In this document: piece by piece, positions 9,573 through 18,376 of the stretch
Position numbering within the stretch: position 1 is the stretch's first letter
How the letters are laid out: every line of letters begins with the position of its first letter
Source: Actinomycetales bacterium
GTDB taxonomy: Bacteria > Actinomycetota > Actinomycetes > Mycobacteriales > Micromonosporaceae
Length of the DNA stretch: 64,000 bases
Direction of reading: 5' to 3'
Assembly (NCBI GenBank): GCA_002919305.1
Contig: PKFB01000021.1
Span: forward strand, 62,001-126,000
The notes under the pieces: model-generated
Databases searched by the model: none
What the model was told of the DNA's origin: nothing
Seen by the model: only the letters and a program-made list of their open reading frames with translations
Program-made: the position numbers and the translations under genes

Positions 9573-9725
9573 ACCACACATCCTCACGCAACGTCTTCAT
9601 GAGGTGGGAAAGCTCGACTCCGCACGCTGCCCTCTTGCCTGGCCGTGATTCGGTCGTAATAGCCGTGTCCCGGCGTGTCGAGAAGTCGCGGTGCGGCGGC
9701 GACCTAGCAACCTAACGGGAGGACT

Positions 9726-10541
9726 ATGACCTACTACGGTCAGCCCGACGCTGGCGCCTACGGTGATGATCCGTACGGCGGAGGGCACGCCTATGGTCAG
9801 CAAGGGGGATACGACTCTAGCTATGGGCAACCGGTCTCCGGACCGGTATACCACCAACCCGTAACAGGTCAGCCCGACTACCAGCCTGTGACGGGCCAGA
9901 CTGACTACCAACTCGACTACCAGCCCGTGACGGGCCAACCCGACTATCAACCCGTAACGGGCCAGCCTGACTACCATCCTGTAACCGGCCAGCCCGACTA
10001 CCAGCCCGTAACAGGCCAACCCGACTACGGATCGCAGCCCAACTACAACTCGTATGCGACGGGTTCCGGGATGCCGCCTCCGGCGTTCCCGCCCGCACCG
10101 CCACGCAAAAGCAACGCCGGCCTAATCATCGGCATTCTTGGCGGCGCCATCGCCATCATGTTCGTCATCGGCCTCGGCGCCCTTCTTCTGGTCAACGGCG
10201 ATAACAACGGTGGCCCCAGCGCGTCCCCGACCGAAGTCGTCGACGCCTTCATGACCGCGCTACGGGATGGAGAGTACGAATCCCTCTCGTCCTACGTCTG
10301 CGAGGCGCAAAACAGCCAGGAGAGTGAATACTCACCCAGCACTCTCGACACTCTCCTCTCCGGCGTCACCCTCACCTGGGACCCGCCGACGGAGGTCTCG
10401 AACGACGGCCACAACGCCGAGGTAACCGTCGACATCACCTTCACCATCGTTGGGTTCTCGCAGGAATTCACCTGGGAATTCGATCTTGTCCAAGAGGACG
10501 GCTGGAAGATCTGTGGTTTGAACACGGACGGCCTGGCATAA
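9726..10541 (+). CDS. Repeat-containing single-pass membrane protein with extracytoplasmic C-terminal domain
   Basis: The family is unknown to me. The first 43 residues are Tyr/Gly-rich; a tandem array of the nonapeptide QPVTGQPDY follows at about 44-101, then a Pro-rich linker and one membrane helix (about 130-155). The C-terminal part, about 105 residues, is a small folded domain beginning SPTEVVDAFMTALRDGEYESLSSYVC, like the DUF4878/NTF2-type lumazine-binding domains often found outside the membrane in actinobacteria. Two cysteines (in YVC and ICGL) could form a disulfide. The start ATG has GGGAGG seven bases upstream. The intracellular Tyr-rich repeats resemble those of actinobacterial proteins that interact with signalling kinases, but this is only analogy. 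Confidence 0.75.
   Translation: MTYYGQPDAGAYGDDPYGGGHAYGQQGGYDSSYGQPVSGPVYHQPVTGQPDYQPVTGQTDYQLDYQPVTGQPDYQPVTGQPDYHPVTGQPDYQPVTGQPDYGSQPNYNSYATGSGMPPPAFPPAPPRKSNAGLIIGILGGAIAIMFVIGLGALLLVNGDNNGGPSASPTEVVDAFMTALRDGEYESLSSYVCEAQNSQESEYSPSTLDTLLSGVTLTWDPPTEVSNDGHNAEVTVDITFTIVGFSQEFTWEFDLVQEDGWKICGLNTDGLA
9828..10028 (+). repeat. 27-bp tandem repeat encoding QPVTGQPDY
   Basis: Six 27-bp units (9855-10028) with a 12-bp partial unit (QLDY) between the second and third are preceded by one degenerate unit (9828-9854, QPVSGPVYH). The units differ mostly at third codon positions, so selection on the peptide is likely. Confidence 0.9.
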
Positions 10542-10651
10542 GCCGTGGTACGCGGGCGGCGAACACGCACCATCATCCGCGTACCCCGCGGTTTCCTGTC
10601 AGGACAGCCGCCGCAAGGTGAGCGGTACGCCAGGGCGGGTAACCTCGCAGC

Positions 10652-11629
10652 GTGTCGCGACAAGCTGCCCATCCGTCCTGGCCGTCCGCCCGCCTACACG
10701 TGGTGACCGGTAAGGGAGGCACCGGTAAGACCACCGTTGCCGCCGCCCTGGCCCTGGCCCTGGCGACCGGCGGGAAGCGAACCCTACTGGTAGAGGTGGA
10801 AAACCGGCAAGGCATCGCGCAGCTGTTCGATGTGCCCCCGCTGCCCTACGCCGAACGCCGCATCGCGGTACCGCCCCGAGGTGGTGAGGTCCGCGCCCTG
10901 GCCGTAGACGCCGAGGAAGCGTTCCTGGAGTACCTGGAGCTGTTCTACCGGCTGGGGCGGGCTGGCCGGATGCTCAAACGGATCGGCGCGGTCGATTTCG
11001 TCACCACCATTGCCCCTGGACTCCGTGATGTCCTGCTGACCGGCAAGGTCAAGGAAGCGGTCACCCGGGTCGAACAGGGGCATCGGGTTTACCACGCCGT
11101 CGTCCTTGACGCTCCCCCCACCGGGCGCGTTGGGCGGTTTCTCAACGTCACCGCCGAGGTGGCCGGACTGGCCAAAGTCGGGCCGATCAAGCACCAGAGT
11201 GAGGGTGTGGCGGCGGTGCTGCGCTCCCCCACCACCGCAGTTCACGTGGTCACGCTGCTGGAGGAGATGCCGGTTCAGGAGACCGCCGACGCGGTGGCGG
11301 AGCTGCGTGAGTTGCAGATCCCCGTGGGCTCAATCATCGTGAATCAAACCTGTGAATCGGTACTGTCTGGTGCCCGGGTCACGCAGACGCAGCTGCGCCG
11401 TGACTTGGAGGCCCTCGGGCTGCCGACCGATCGACGGACTGTCGCGGGTTTAGCGGCCGAGGCTCGGGATCATCAAGCGCGGATCCGGGTACAGCGACGG
11501 TTGCGGTCGGAATTGGAGCAGCTCGGTCCGCCTGTCCTGGAATTACCGTTCCTCGCCGACGGGATCGATCTGTCAGGGTTGTACGTCCTCATGGACGCGC
11601 TGCTGGAGCAGGGCGTCCACACCGCCTAA
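10652..11629 (+). CDS. ArsA/GET3-family ATPase, first of a pair (Rv3679/BagA-like)
   Basis: This is a P-loop ATPase of the ArsA/Get3 class, 325 residues. The deviant Walker A TGKGGTGKTT is complete with the signature lysine, at about 24-33, and the switch II segment LDAPPTGRVGRFL is at about 152. The equivalent mycobacterial pair has been described as an ATPase complex beside whiB4. It lacks the hydrophobic client groove residues expected for tail-anchored protein insertion, so the role of the pair is better left open. It starts with GTG. The second ATPase follows 180 bases later on the same strand. Confidence 0.88.
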   Translation: MSRQAAHPSWPSARLHVVTGKGGTGKTTVAAALALALATGGKRTLLVEVENRQGIAQLFDVPPLPYAERRIAVPPRGGEVRALAVDAEEAFLEYLELFYRLGRAGRMLKRIGAVDFVTTIAPGLRDVLLTGKVKEAVTRVEQGHRVYHAVVLDAPPTGRVGRFLNVTAEVAGLAKVGPIKHQSEGVAAVLRSPTTAVHVVTLLEEMPVQETADAVAELRELQIPVGSIIVNQTCESVLSGARVTQTQLRRDLEALGLPTDRRTVAGLAAEARDHQARIRVQRRLRSELEQLGPPVLELPFLADGIDLSGLYVLMDALLEQGVHTA

Positions 11630-11808
11630 TTCCGCTCTGTAGCGGCCTGACCGACAGGTGCTAGCCGCGGCGGAAGGGAGGGCGACCGGTCGGACCCCAA
11701 CGTGATTCATCGTCATCAATGGCTGACGCGGGTCTTACAGGCCGATCAACCTGATCGGGTTACCCTCGCAGATATGTTGTCCGATCTTCCACCGCGGCGG
11801 GTACCAGG

Positions 11809-12948
11809 GTGAGCGTGGATACGAAGCGCGCTCTAGATCTGGATACGTTGCTCGCCGACCGCGACATCCGGATCATCGTGTGCTGCGGTTCTGGTGGCGT
11901 CGGCAAAACCACCACTGCGGCCGCTTTGGCGTTACGCGCGGCCGAACGACACGGTCGTCGCACCGTGGTGTTAACCATCGATCCGGCTCGCCGCTTAGCC
12001 CAATCCTTAGGGCTGGCCGCCTTGGACAACACCCCTCGTCGGGTGGACGAGATCGATGAAACCGCTGGTGGCGAGCTGTTCGCGATGATGCTCGACATGA
12101 AGCGCACCTTCGACGAGGTTGTGCTCGCCCACAGCGATCCTGACCGCGCGAAGGAGATCTTCGCTAACCCGTTCTACCAGGCCATGAGCTCCACCTTCTC
12201 CGGGACGCAGGAGTACATGGCCATGGAGAAGCTCGGACAGCTCAGAGCCCGCAACGAGTGGGATCTGATCGTTGTTGACACCCCGCCTTCCCGGTCGGCG
12301 CTGGACTTCCTGGACGCGCCGAAGCGACTCGCTCGCTTCCTGGACGGCAAGATGCTGCGGCTCCTGCTGGCGCCGGCACGCAGCGGAGGAGGACGGAGCG
12401 TCCTGCGGCTAGTCGGAGCGTCGATGTCGATGGTGGGCCGCATCATGCGGAAGGTGCTGGGCGGCCAGTTACTCAACGAGGTCTCCACCTTCGTCAGCGC
12501 GTTGGATTCGATGTTCGGTGGCTTCCGGGAACGCTCGGAACGGACCTATCGCATCCTCCAAGCACCGGAGACCGCCTTCTTAGTCGTCGCCTCCCCTGAG
12601 CCGGACGCGATCCGTGAGGCCAGCTACTTCGCCGGCCGGCTGGCCGAAGAGCAGATGCCCCTCGCCGGCCTCATCGTCAACCGGGTACACACGGTGGCCG
12701 CCCATGGGTTATCCGTCGAACGCAGCCTCGCGGCGGCAGAAACCCTGACGACCACCGACCCGGACTCGGTGACCGCGGCGGTATTGCGGGTGCACGCCGA
12801 TCTGGTACGCACGGCCGAACGGGAACAACGGATCACCGACCGCTTCCGGCGTACCCATCCCGATGTCCCGGTGGCCCAGGTGCCGGCCCTGCCGGAGGAC
12901 GTCCACGACCTCGAAGGCCTGCGTCGCTGCCTGTCGGCGCTGCTGTGA
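11809..12948 (+). CDS. ArsA/GET3-family ATPase, second of a pair (Rv3680/BagB-like)
   Basis: This is the partner P-loop ATPase, 379 residues. Its Walker A reads CGSGGVGKTTT (about 26-36), so the signature lysine of ArsA/Get3 (KGGVGKT) is replaced by Ser while the catalytic lysine is kept; that difference from the first ATPase suggests an asymmetric heterodimer. Switch II is VVDTPPSRSALDFLDAPKR. A helical insertion (about 185-240, with MSMVGRIMRKVLGG) may be the membrane- or client-facing part. The GTG start lacks a strong ribosome site. It converges on whiB4, as in mycobacteria. Confidence 0.88.
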   Translation: MSVDTKRALDLDTLLADRDIRIIVCCGSGGVGKTTTAAALALRAAERHGRRTVVLTIDPARRLAQSLGLAALDNTPRRVDEIDETAGGELFAMMLDMKRTFDEVVLAHSDPDRAKEIFANPFYQAMSSTFSGTQEYMAMEKLGQLRARNEWDLIVVDTPPSRSALDFLDAPKRLARFLDGKMLRLLLAPARSGGGRSVLRLVGASMSMVGRIMRKVLGGQLLNEVSTFVSALDSMFGGFRERSERTYRILQAPETAFLVVASPEPDAIREASYFAGRLAEEQMPLAGLIVNRVHTVAAHGLSVERSLAAAETLTTTDPDSVTAAVLRVHADLVRTAEREQRITDRFRRTHPDVPVAQVPALPEDVHDLEGLRRCLSALL

Positions 12949-13201
12949 CTCGTGACGTTGCCGTGATTCCCGCCCCCCCAAAGACTCGGTTCGTGGCCGG
13001 GTGGCCCCTCACATCGGGACGGGGGCCACCCGCGGGCTTCCGACCGGTGGACGAAGTCACCGCACTGACCACCACGCTGTCGCACCGCGTCGGTCCCGGC
13101 CCCCGTCACCATGGTTTTCATCGGGTTTTCATCGCACTAGGCGATCCCGTCACGAGATCCCGTCACGGGTGACAGGCCGTCATGAGCTGCTGCGTCACGC
13201 T

Positions 13202-13561
13202 TCACCCCGCCCGGGCGAACGCAGCCGCGGCCGCCTGCCGATCTCTCGCCGATGAGACCACCGCGTTGTTGTTTCCTCCTCCCCGACGGCTGCCCTGCAT
13301 CAGCGCCGTCTCGAAGAGCTTTCGCCAACTGGGCACATGCGGATGCCGGCGCAGCAGAGCCCGACGTTCGCGTTCGGTCATCCCGCCCCAGACGCCGAAC
13401 TCGATGCGGTTATCCAGCGCGTCTGCCAGGCATTCGTAACGGACCGGGCAACCCCTGCAGATCCGCTTAGCGACGTTCTGCTCCGCCCCCTGGACGAACA
13501 AGGCGTCCGGGTCCCCATCCCGGCAAGCCGCCTGATTAGCCCAGTCAATGAGCAAATTCAT
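13202..13561 (-). CDS. whiB4: WhiB-family iron-sulfur regulator (WhiB4/WblA type)
   Basis: This is a redox-sensing transcription factor carrying a [4Fe-4S] cluster. The four cysteines are C13, C35, C38 and C44 (C-x21-C-x2-C-x5-C), followed by the family turn GVWGG (about 58-62) and the basic helix ERERRALLRRHP. The C-terminal extension has SRRGGGNNNA. The gene order next to the ATPase pair and ponA2 is that of mycobacterial whiB4, orthologous to Streptomyces wblA. ATG is preceded by GGGGGG. The product is 119 residues, normal for the subgroup. Confidence 0.9.
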   Translation of the reverse strand: MNLLIDWANQAACRDGDPDALFVQGAEQNVAKRICRGCPVRYECLADALDNRIEFGVWGGMTERERRALLRRHPHVPSWRKLFETALMQGSRRGGGNNNAVVSSARDRQAAAAAFARAG

Positions 13562-13981
13562 GGTTCAGAACCCCCCTTTATGTCCCCCCTATGCGACCCG
13601 AACGGCCGAGTTTTGGTCCGTGACATACCCCCGATCGCGGGGCATGAACCGGACGCCCCAGCGACGTGACCGTTCAGGCAGTGTCGCTTTCGTACGCGAG
13701 GACGCCATGCGCCTACCCGCGCAGACATAATCCTCTGTAGCCATGTCGCTACGCAACGTCCTAGACAAAATAGGATGCTTCACACCCGTCGGGCAATGCC
13801 CTTGGGCGCTAGCCCTCCGCCTGCGACGTTACGTACCACCATCTACACGGGGCGAAACGGATGAGAAGCCAAGAGGGTACGCCTATCGGCGTGCCGACAC
13901 GCCGGGTCGTCGAAATATGTCCAATCGGTCACAGCGCGACGCTGAGAGGACTGTTGTAGACGAGGTGGGTACCCTGGGCGC

Positions 13982-16498
13982 GTGATACGGATGGGTGACC
14001 GAAAGCTCGTCAACAGCGCGGCGTCGCTGCTGATCTGCGGTCTACTCGCCGGCCTGGTGGTGGCCGCCGCCGCATTCCCGGCGGTTGCCGTCAGCGGACT
14101 GGCGGCCAAAGCTGGTGCCGACTCATTCCAGGATCTCCCGACCGACCTGCGGGTGATCCCACCGCCCCAGACCTCCTACCTGCTGGCGGCGGACGGTACG
14201 GAGATCACCCGGTTCTACGACGAGAACCGGGTCCCCGTGGCCTTGGAAGACATCTCCCCGCTGATGCAGCAGGCGATCGTGTCGGCTGAGGACAGCCGGT
14301 TCTACGAACACCACGGCGTCGATCTGCGAGGCGTCATCCGAGCCTTCGTCGCCAACAACGCCGCAGGCGAGGTCACTCAGGGCGCGTCCACCCTCACCAT
14401 GCAGTACGTGCGGCAGGCGCTCACCTACTCGGCGCAGACCGAGGAGGAGCGACTGGCCGTCACCGAAGACACCGCGGCGCGCAAGCTCCAGGAGATCCGT
14501 TACGCGATGGCGCTGGAGCGGGAGCTGACCAAGGATGAAATCCTTGAGAACTATCTGAACATCGCGTTCTTCGGCAACCGCTCCTATGGCGTATACGCGG
14601 CCAGCTACACCTACTTCAACAAGCACCCCCGTGACTTGGAGCTGCACGAGGCAGCGCTGCTGGCCGCTCTGGTGCGGGCGCCTAGCGCGTACAACCCCTT
14701 CTCTGAGGATGAAGAGACCCGGCAAGCCATCCTGGATCGCCGCAACTGGGTCATTAGCAGGATGGTCGAGCTGGAGTACGTGACAGCCGAAGAGGCCGAG
14801 GCGGCCACCGCACAGCCGCTGCCGAGCCAGCCCACCAGCCCACCCCCGAACGACTGTGTGGGGGCGAACCCGAACCACTGGGGCTTCTTCTGCGCGTACT
14901 TCCTGCAGTGGTGGGAGAGACAAGAGGCCTTCGGGGCCAACGCGGAGGAGCGGCGCGAGTTGCTCGACCGAGGCGGCTACCGGATCACCACGTCGCTGAA
15001 CCCCCAGCTTCAGCAGATCACCATCGATGAGATCCACGAGCGGCGCGACGACGATGACGAACACGCGCTGGGCGTGGTCTTCATCGAACCCGGCACCGGG
15101 TACGTACTGACGATGGCGGTGAACCGGGTCTACAGCAACGACACCGAAAACAACCTGGAGCACACCTCCCCCGACGTGGACGGGCCGGGCACCCGACCGA
15201 ACACCACGAACCCCCTGCTAGGTGGCGGTGACAACGGCTATCAGGCCGGGTCGACCTTCAAGATGTTCACGATGCTGGCCGCCCTGGAGCAGGGCATGCC
15301 GCTGGCGACCACCTACTACTCGCCCCACCAGTACCGCTCGTCGTTCGCCTCGGGGAGCTCGGATGGAGCCTCCTGTCAGGTGAACGGTGAGTGGCGCTAC
15401 TGCCCGACTAACTCCTCGGAGTCGATGCAAGGTCTGCGGACCATGTGGTCCGGCTTCGGGATGTCGGTGAACACCTACTTCGTCCAGCTCATTGAGGACA
15501 CCACTCCGGGCGCCGCTGTGGAGATGGCAGAGCGGCTTGGTCTGCGCTGGCACAACCCCAACGACCAGAACCAGGCGGATAACCCGGATGGCTGGGGTTC
15601 CTTCACCCTGGGAACCTCCATCACCACTCCGCTGGAGATGGCCAACGCGTACGCCACCATCGCCTCTGGCGGGATGTACTGTGAGCCGCTTCCGGTCCTC
15701 GCCGTTCACGACGTGAATGGGCAGCCGATCGATGTGGTGCAACCGCAGTGCGAGCGGGTGCTCACCGAGGACGTCGCTTGGGCAGCCACCGACGCCGCCC
15801 GCTGCCCAGTCGGCGACAGGGCCCAGGCCGGAAACTGTGAAGGCTCCACCGCGCCGTGGGTCGGTGAGATCGTCGACCGCCCCGTCGCGGGTAAGACCGG
15901 TACCACCGACTCCTACCGGGCGGCCTGGTTCGTCGGCTATACCCGAGAGATCGCCGGCGCTGCCTTCGTCGCTGACCCGGACTACAGCCTGAACGAGGTA
16001 GGCAGTACGCAGCACGCGTCCCGGGTATGGGCGGAAGCGGTTGACCGGTTCCTGGGCGACGAGAACCCTCAGAACTTCCCAGCGCCGCCCGACTCGTTGG
16101 TCAACGGCCGCCGGGTGTCGATCCCGGATGTCACCTGCAACACCGTGGAGGAGGCGACTGCACGCCTGGAGAACGCCGGCTTCCGGGTGATGGTCGCCGA
16201 CGAGTCGGAGGCGTCGCCCTGCCCGGCTGGCACGGTGGCCCGCACTGAACCGGGAGACACCGCGCTCGAGGGCGGACGGATCACGCTCTTCCTCAGCAAC
16301 GGACAGCCGGTACCCCCCACCCAGGACCCCAACTCACCTGACCCTGGACCTGGACCTGGGCCTGGCCCTGGACCGGGTCCCGGGGGCCCGCCTGGTAGCG
16401 GTCAATGCCCGCCTGGCTGGAACTGCACGCCTGGCACGGAGCCCGGACCGCAGGGGGACCCAAACAACGATCTACGGTCCGACAGCGCTGACGGCTGA
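13982..16498 (+). CDS. ponA2: Bifunctional class A penicillin-binding protein with PASTA domain
   Basis: This is a peptidoglycan glycosyltransferase/DD-transpeptidase of 838 residues. One membrane anchor lies at about 13-38. The GT51 domain has EDSRFYEHHG (103-112) and QGASTLTMQYVRQ; the transpeptidase has the nucleophile in STFK (S424), SVN and KTGT (K638). A single PASTA domain (about 705-770, SIPDVTCNTVEEATARL) precedes a Pro/Gly-rich tail (GPGPGPGPGPG) and a Cys-containing segment. Extra cysteines in the transpeptidase part are paired in number and may form disulfides outside the cell. It begins with GTG. Its neighbours, whiB4 upstream and a metallophosphoesterase beyond yqeY, match the ponA2 locus of mycobacteria. 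A long hairpin follows the gene. Confidence 0.93.
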   Translation: MIRMGDRKLVNSAASLLICGLLAGLVVAAAAFPAVAVSGLAAKAGADSFQDLPTDLRVIPPPQTSYLLAADGTEITRFYDENRVPVALEDISPLMQQAIVSAEDSRFYEHHGVDLRGVIRAFVANNAAGEVTQGASTLTMQYVRQALTYSAQTEEERLAVTEDTAARKLQEIRYAMALERELTKDEILENYLNIAFFGNRSYGVYAASYTYFNKHPRDLELHEAALLAALVRAPSAYNPFSEDEETRQAILDRRNWVISRMVELEYVTAEEAEAATAQPLPSQPTSPPPNDCVGANPNHWGFFCAYFLQWWERQEAFGANAEERRELLDRGGYRITTSLNPQLQQITIDEIHERRDDDDEHALGVVFIEPGTGYVLTMAVNRVYSNDTENNLEHTSPDVDGPGTRPNTTNPLLGGGDNGYQAGSTFKMFTMLAALEQGMPLATTYYSPHQYRSSFASGSSDGASCQVNGEWRYCPTNSSESMQGLRTMWSGFGMSVNTYFVQLIEDTTPGAAVEMAERLGLRWHNPNDQNQADNPDGWGSFTLGTSITTPLEMANAYATIASGGMYCEPLPVLAVHDVNGQPIDVVQPQCERVLTEDVAWAATDAARCPVGDRAQAGNCEGSTAPWVGEIVDRPVAGKTGTTDSYRAAWFVGYTREIAGAAFVADPDYSLNEVGSTQHASRVWAEAVDRFLGDENPQNFPAPPDSLVNGRRVSIPDVTCNTVEEATARLENAGFRVMVADESEASPCPAGTVARTEPGDTALEGGRITLFLSNGQPVPPTQDPNSPDPGPGPGPGPGPGPGGPPGSGQCPPGWNCTPGTEPGPQGDPNNDLRSDSADG

Positions 16499-16536
16499 GT
16501 AAGGCGTCACCGCCTGATCCGGGCGTATCCAACCCC

Positions 16537-16606
16537 GCCCCGCTGATCATGAAGTAGGCGTGTCACACGCTGGGCAACCGCCCGAAGACTTCATGATCAG
16601 CGGGGC
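16537..16606. terminator. Long hairpin with TGATCATGAAGT core, terminator-like
   Basis: A perfect 19-bp stem (16537-16555 with 16588-16606, GCCCCGCTGATCATGAAGT) has a 32-base loop. It lies between the convergent ponA2 and yqeY genes and shares the core TGATCATGA with the hairpin at 50353-50402. Confidence 0.7.
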
Positions 16607-16651
16607 GGCGGGTTTAGTACCACAGAAAGCACGGGACGCAAGGGGTGCGGC

Positions 16652-17110
16652 TCAGCCAGCGGAGAGCTGCTTGCGGACCTCGGCAGCGACCCGCGCCCCC
16701 TCGGCCCGGCCCGCCACCCGCGGCACCACAGCCTTCATCGCCTGCCCCATCGCCGACATCCCTGACAGCCCGAGCTCGGCGAGCACCTGGCTCACCAAAG
16801 CGGTCAGTTCCTCATCGGACAACTGCGTGGGCAGGTAGCCGGACAGAACCTCTTCCTCGGCCTTCTCCTGGTCCGCCAGTTCGGTACGCCCAGCCGACGC
16901 GTATACCTCCGCCGCCTCCCGACGCTTTTTCACCTCACGGCGAATCACCGCGAGCACCTCGTCGTCGGTGAGTTCTCTGGCCTGTTTGCCGGAGACCTCC
17001 TCGTTGCGCACCGCGGCCAACGCCATCCGCAGGGCGGCAACCTTCACCGTTTCCCGGGCCTTCATCGCGTTCGTGAGATCAGCCTCCAGCCGATCCTTCA
17101 GTGCGCTCAT
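16652..17110 (-). CDS. GatB/YqeY domain protein
   Basis: This is a YqeY family protein of 152 residues, related to the tail domain of the amidotransferase subunit GatB and thought to touch tRNA, although the actual role is unknown. The typical start MSALKDRLEADLTNAMKARE and the segment LPTQLSDEEL are present. The frame is open 24 codons further upstream, but ATG at 17110 is chosen because the homologous N-terminus begins there; extending further would overlap the divergent gene. Only 25 bases separate its start from the divergent metallophosphoesterase start, so the two promoters must lie within each other's coding regions or be leaderless. Confidence 0.88.
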   Translation of the reverse strand: MSALKDRLEADLTNAMKARETVKVAALRMALAAVRNEEVSGKQARELTDDEVLAVIRREVKKRREAAEVYASAGRTELADQEKAEEEVLSGYLPTQLSDEELTALVSQVLAELGLSGMSAMGQAMKAVVPRVAGRAEGARVAAEVRKQLSAG

Positions 17111-17135
17111 GGAGGCAAAAACTACCCTGATCGAC

Positions 17136-18044
17136 ATGCGTACACGTTCGGTTATTGCGGCCGCCGGTGGACTGACCGCCATCGCGGCGGGCGCGCTGGC
17201 CTACGCCTCCCTCTGGGAGCGCGTGCGGTATACCCTTCGGCGCTACGACGTCCCGGTGCTCGCTGAGGACGCCGAACCGTTGCGGATACTGCAGGTCTCC
17301 GATCTGCACATGACGCCTGGGCAGCACGGTAAGCAGGAGTGGGTGGCTTCACTGGCCGCTCTGGATCCCGACCTGGTCCTGCTTACCGGGGACAATCTCG
17401 CCCACCCAGACGCGGTGCCCAGCGTGCTCACCGCGCTCGCGCCCCTGCTGAAGCTGCCCGGCGCCTTCGTCTTCGGTTCCAACGACTACTACGGACCGGT
17501 CCTGAAGAATCCCTTCAGCTACTTCAACCGCGACCCTAACCGGCAGCCAATCACCGGCCCTGATCTGCCCTGGCAGGACCTCCAAGCCGCTTTGGAAGCG
17601 GCCGGGTGGGTCAACCTCAACAACGCGCGTACCACCGTGATCGCGGGTGGGCGCCGGATCGAGCTGGTGGGGGTGGATGATCCCCACATTGATCGCGATG
17701 ACTACGCCTCGGTAGCCGGTCCGGTCTCCCCCGACGCCGATGTCCACATCGGCGTGACCCACTCCCCCGAACCCCGTGTCCTCGACCGGATGGCGGCGGA
17801 TGGGTTTGAGCTGCTGGTGGCTGGTCACACCCACGGGGGTCAGGTCTGCGTTCCCTGGTACGGCGCTTTGGTCACCAACTGCGGGCTCAGCCGGGACATG
17901 GCGCGAGGCCTGCACCGGTACGGGCCGCCCGAGCACCGGAGCTGGCTCCACGTCTCGGCGGGTCTAGGTACCAGCCCGTACGCGCCGTTCCGGTTCGCTT
18001 GCCCGCCTGAGGCGAGTGTGCTAACCCTGGTTTCTCGGGGTTAA
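17136..18044 (+). CDS. Membrane-anchored metallophosphoesterase (Rv3683-like)
   Basis: This is a calcineurin-like phosphoesterase of the YaeI type, 302 residues. An N-terminal helix (about 5-24) anchors it. Metal-binding motifs run in order: SDLHMT (D-x-H), TGDN, GSND (the GNHE block with Ser/Asp changes) and GHTHGGQ. It probably hydrolyses a phosphodiester or lipid-linked phosphate at the membrane; the substrate is unknown. The start ATG at 17136 is chosen since the upstream open frame runs through yqeY. The same gene lies beside ponA2 in mycobacteria. tRNA-Pro follows. Confidence 0.9.
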   Translation: MRTRSVIAAAGGLTAIAAGALAYASLWERVRYTLRRYDVPVLAEDAEPLRILQVSDLHMTPGQHGKQEWVASLAALDPDLVLLTGDNLAHPDAVPSVLTALAPLLKLPGAFVFGSNDYYGPVLKNPFSYFNRDPNRQPITGPDLPWQDLQAALEAAGWVNLNNARTTVIAGGRRIELVGVDDPHIDRDDYASVAGPVSPDADVHIGVTHSPEPRVLDRMAADGFELLVAGHTHGGQVCVPWYGALVTNCGLSRDMARGLHRYGPPEHRSWLHVSAGLGTSPYAPFRFACPPEASVLTLVSRG

Positions 18045-18152
18045 CCGGTCTGCCGGTACGGCTCAACAGGCCCCTTCCCGGGCTTGTGGGCCGAGGGGTG
18101 GATACCGATGTGTGAAGCTCCTCGGCTGTCGGCTAATATGGGCCGGCACCCT

Positions 18153-18226
18153 CGGGGTGTGGCGCAGTTTGGTAGCGCGCCTCGTTCGGGACGAGGAGGT
18201 CGTCGGTTCAAATCCGGCCACCCCGA
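18153..18226 (+). tRNA. tRNA-Pro (anticodon CGG)
   Basis: The 74-base cloverleaf is complete. The acceptor stem CGGGGTG pairs with CACCCCG, with discriminator A. The anticodon stem CCTCG/CGAGG closes the loop TTCGGGA with anticodon CGG, and the T-loop is GGTTCAAATCC. CCA is not encoded. Confidence 0.96.
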
Positions 18227-18234
18227 CTACATCG

Positions 18235-18266
18235 CAGAGGCCGTCCTCTCACCAGGACGGCCTCTG
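18235..18266 (+). terminator. Terminator of tRNA-Pro
   Basis: A perfect 13-bp stem (CAGAGGCCGTCCT, 18235-18247 with 18254-18266) has a six-base loop and is followed by ATTGCATTT. Confidence 0.85.
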
Positions 18267-18376
18267 ATTGCATTTCCCCTGGTTAAGTACGCGACGGTCC
18301 GCATCCAACCGGCGCGGTAGGGTCATCACAGCGGTGGTGTGCCCTTCAGCCCAACGCTCACAGGAGACCACGCGTC

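Noticed and set aside
9855-10028. Regular 27-bp repeats as a CRISPR array
   Set aside because: The repeats are contiguous with no spacers and keep one reading frame encoding a peptide repeat.
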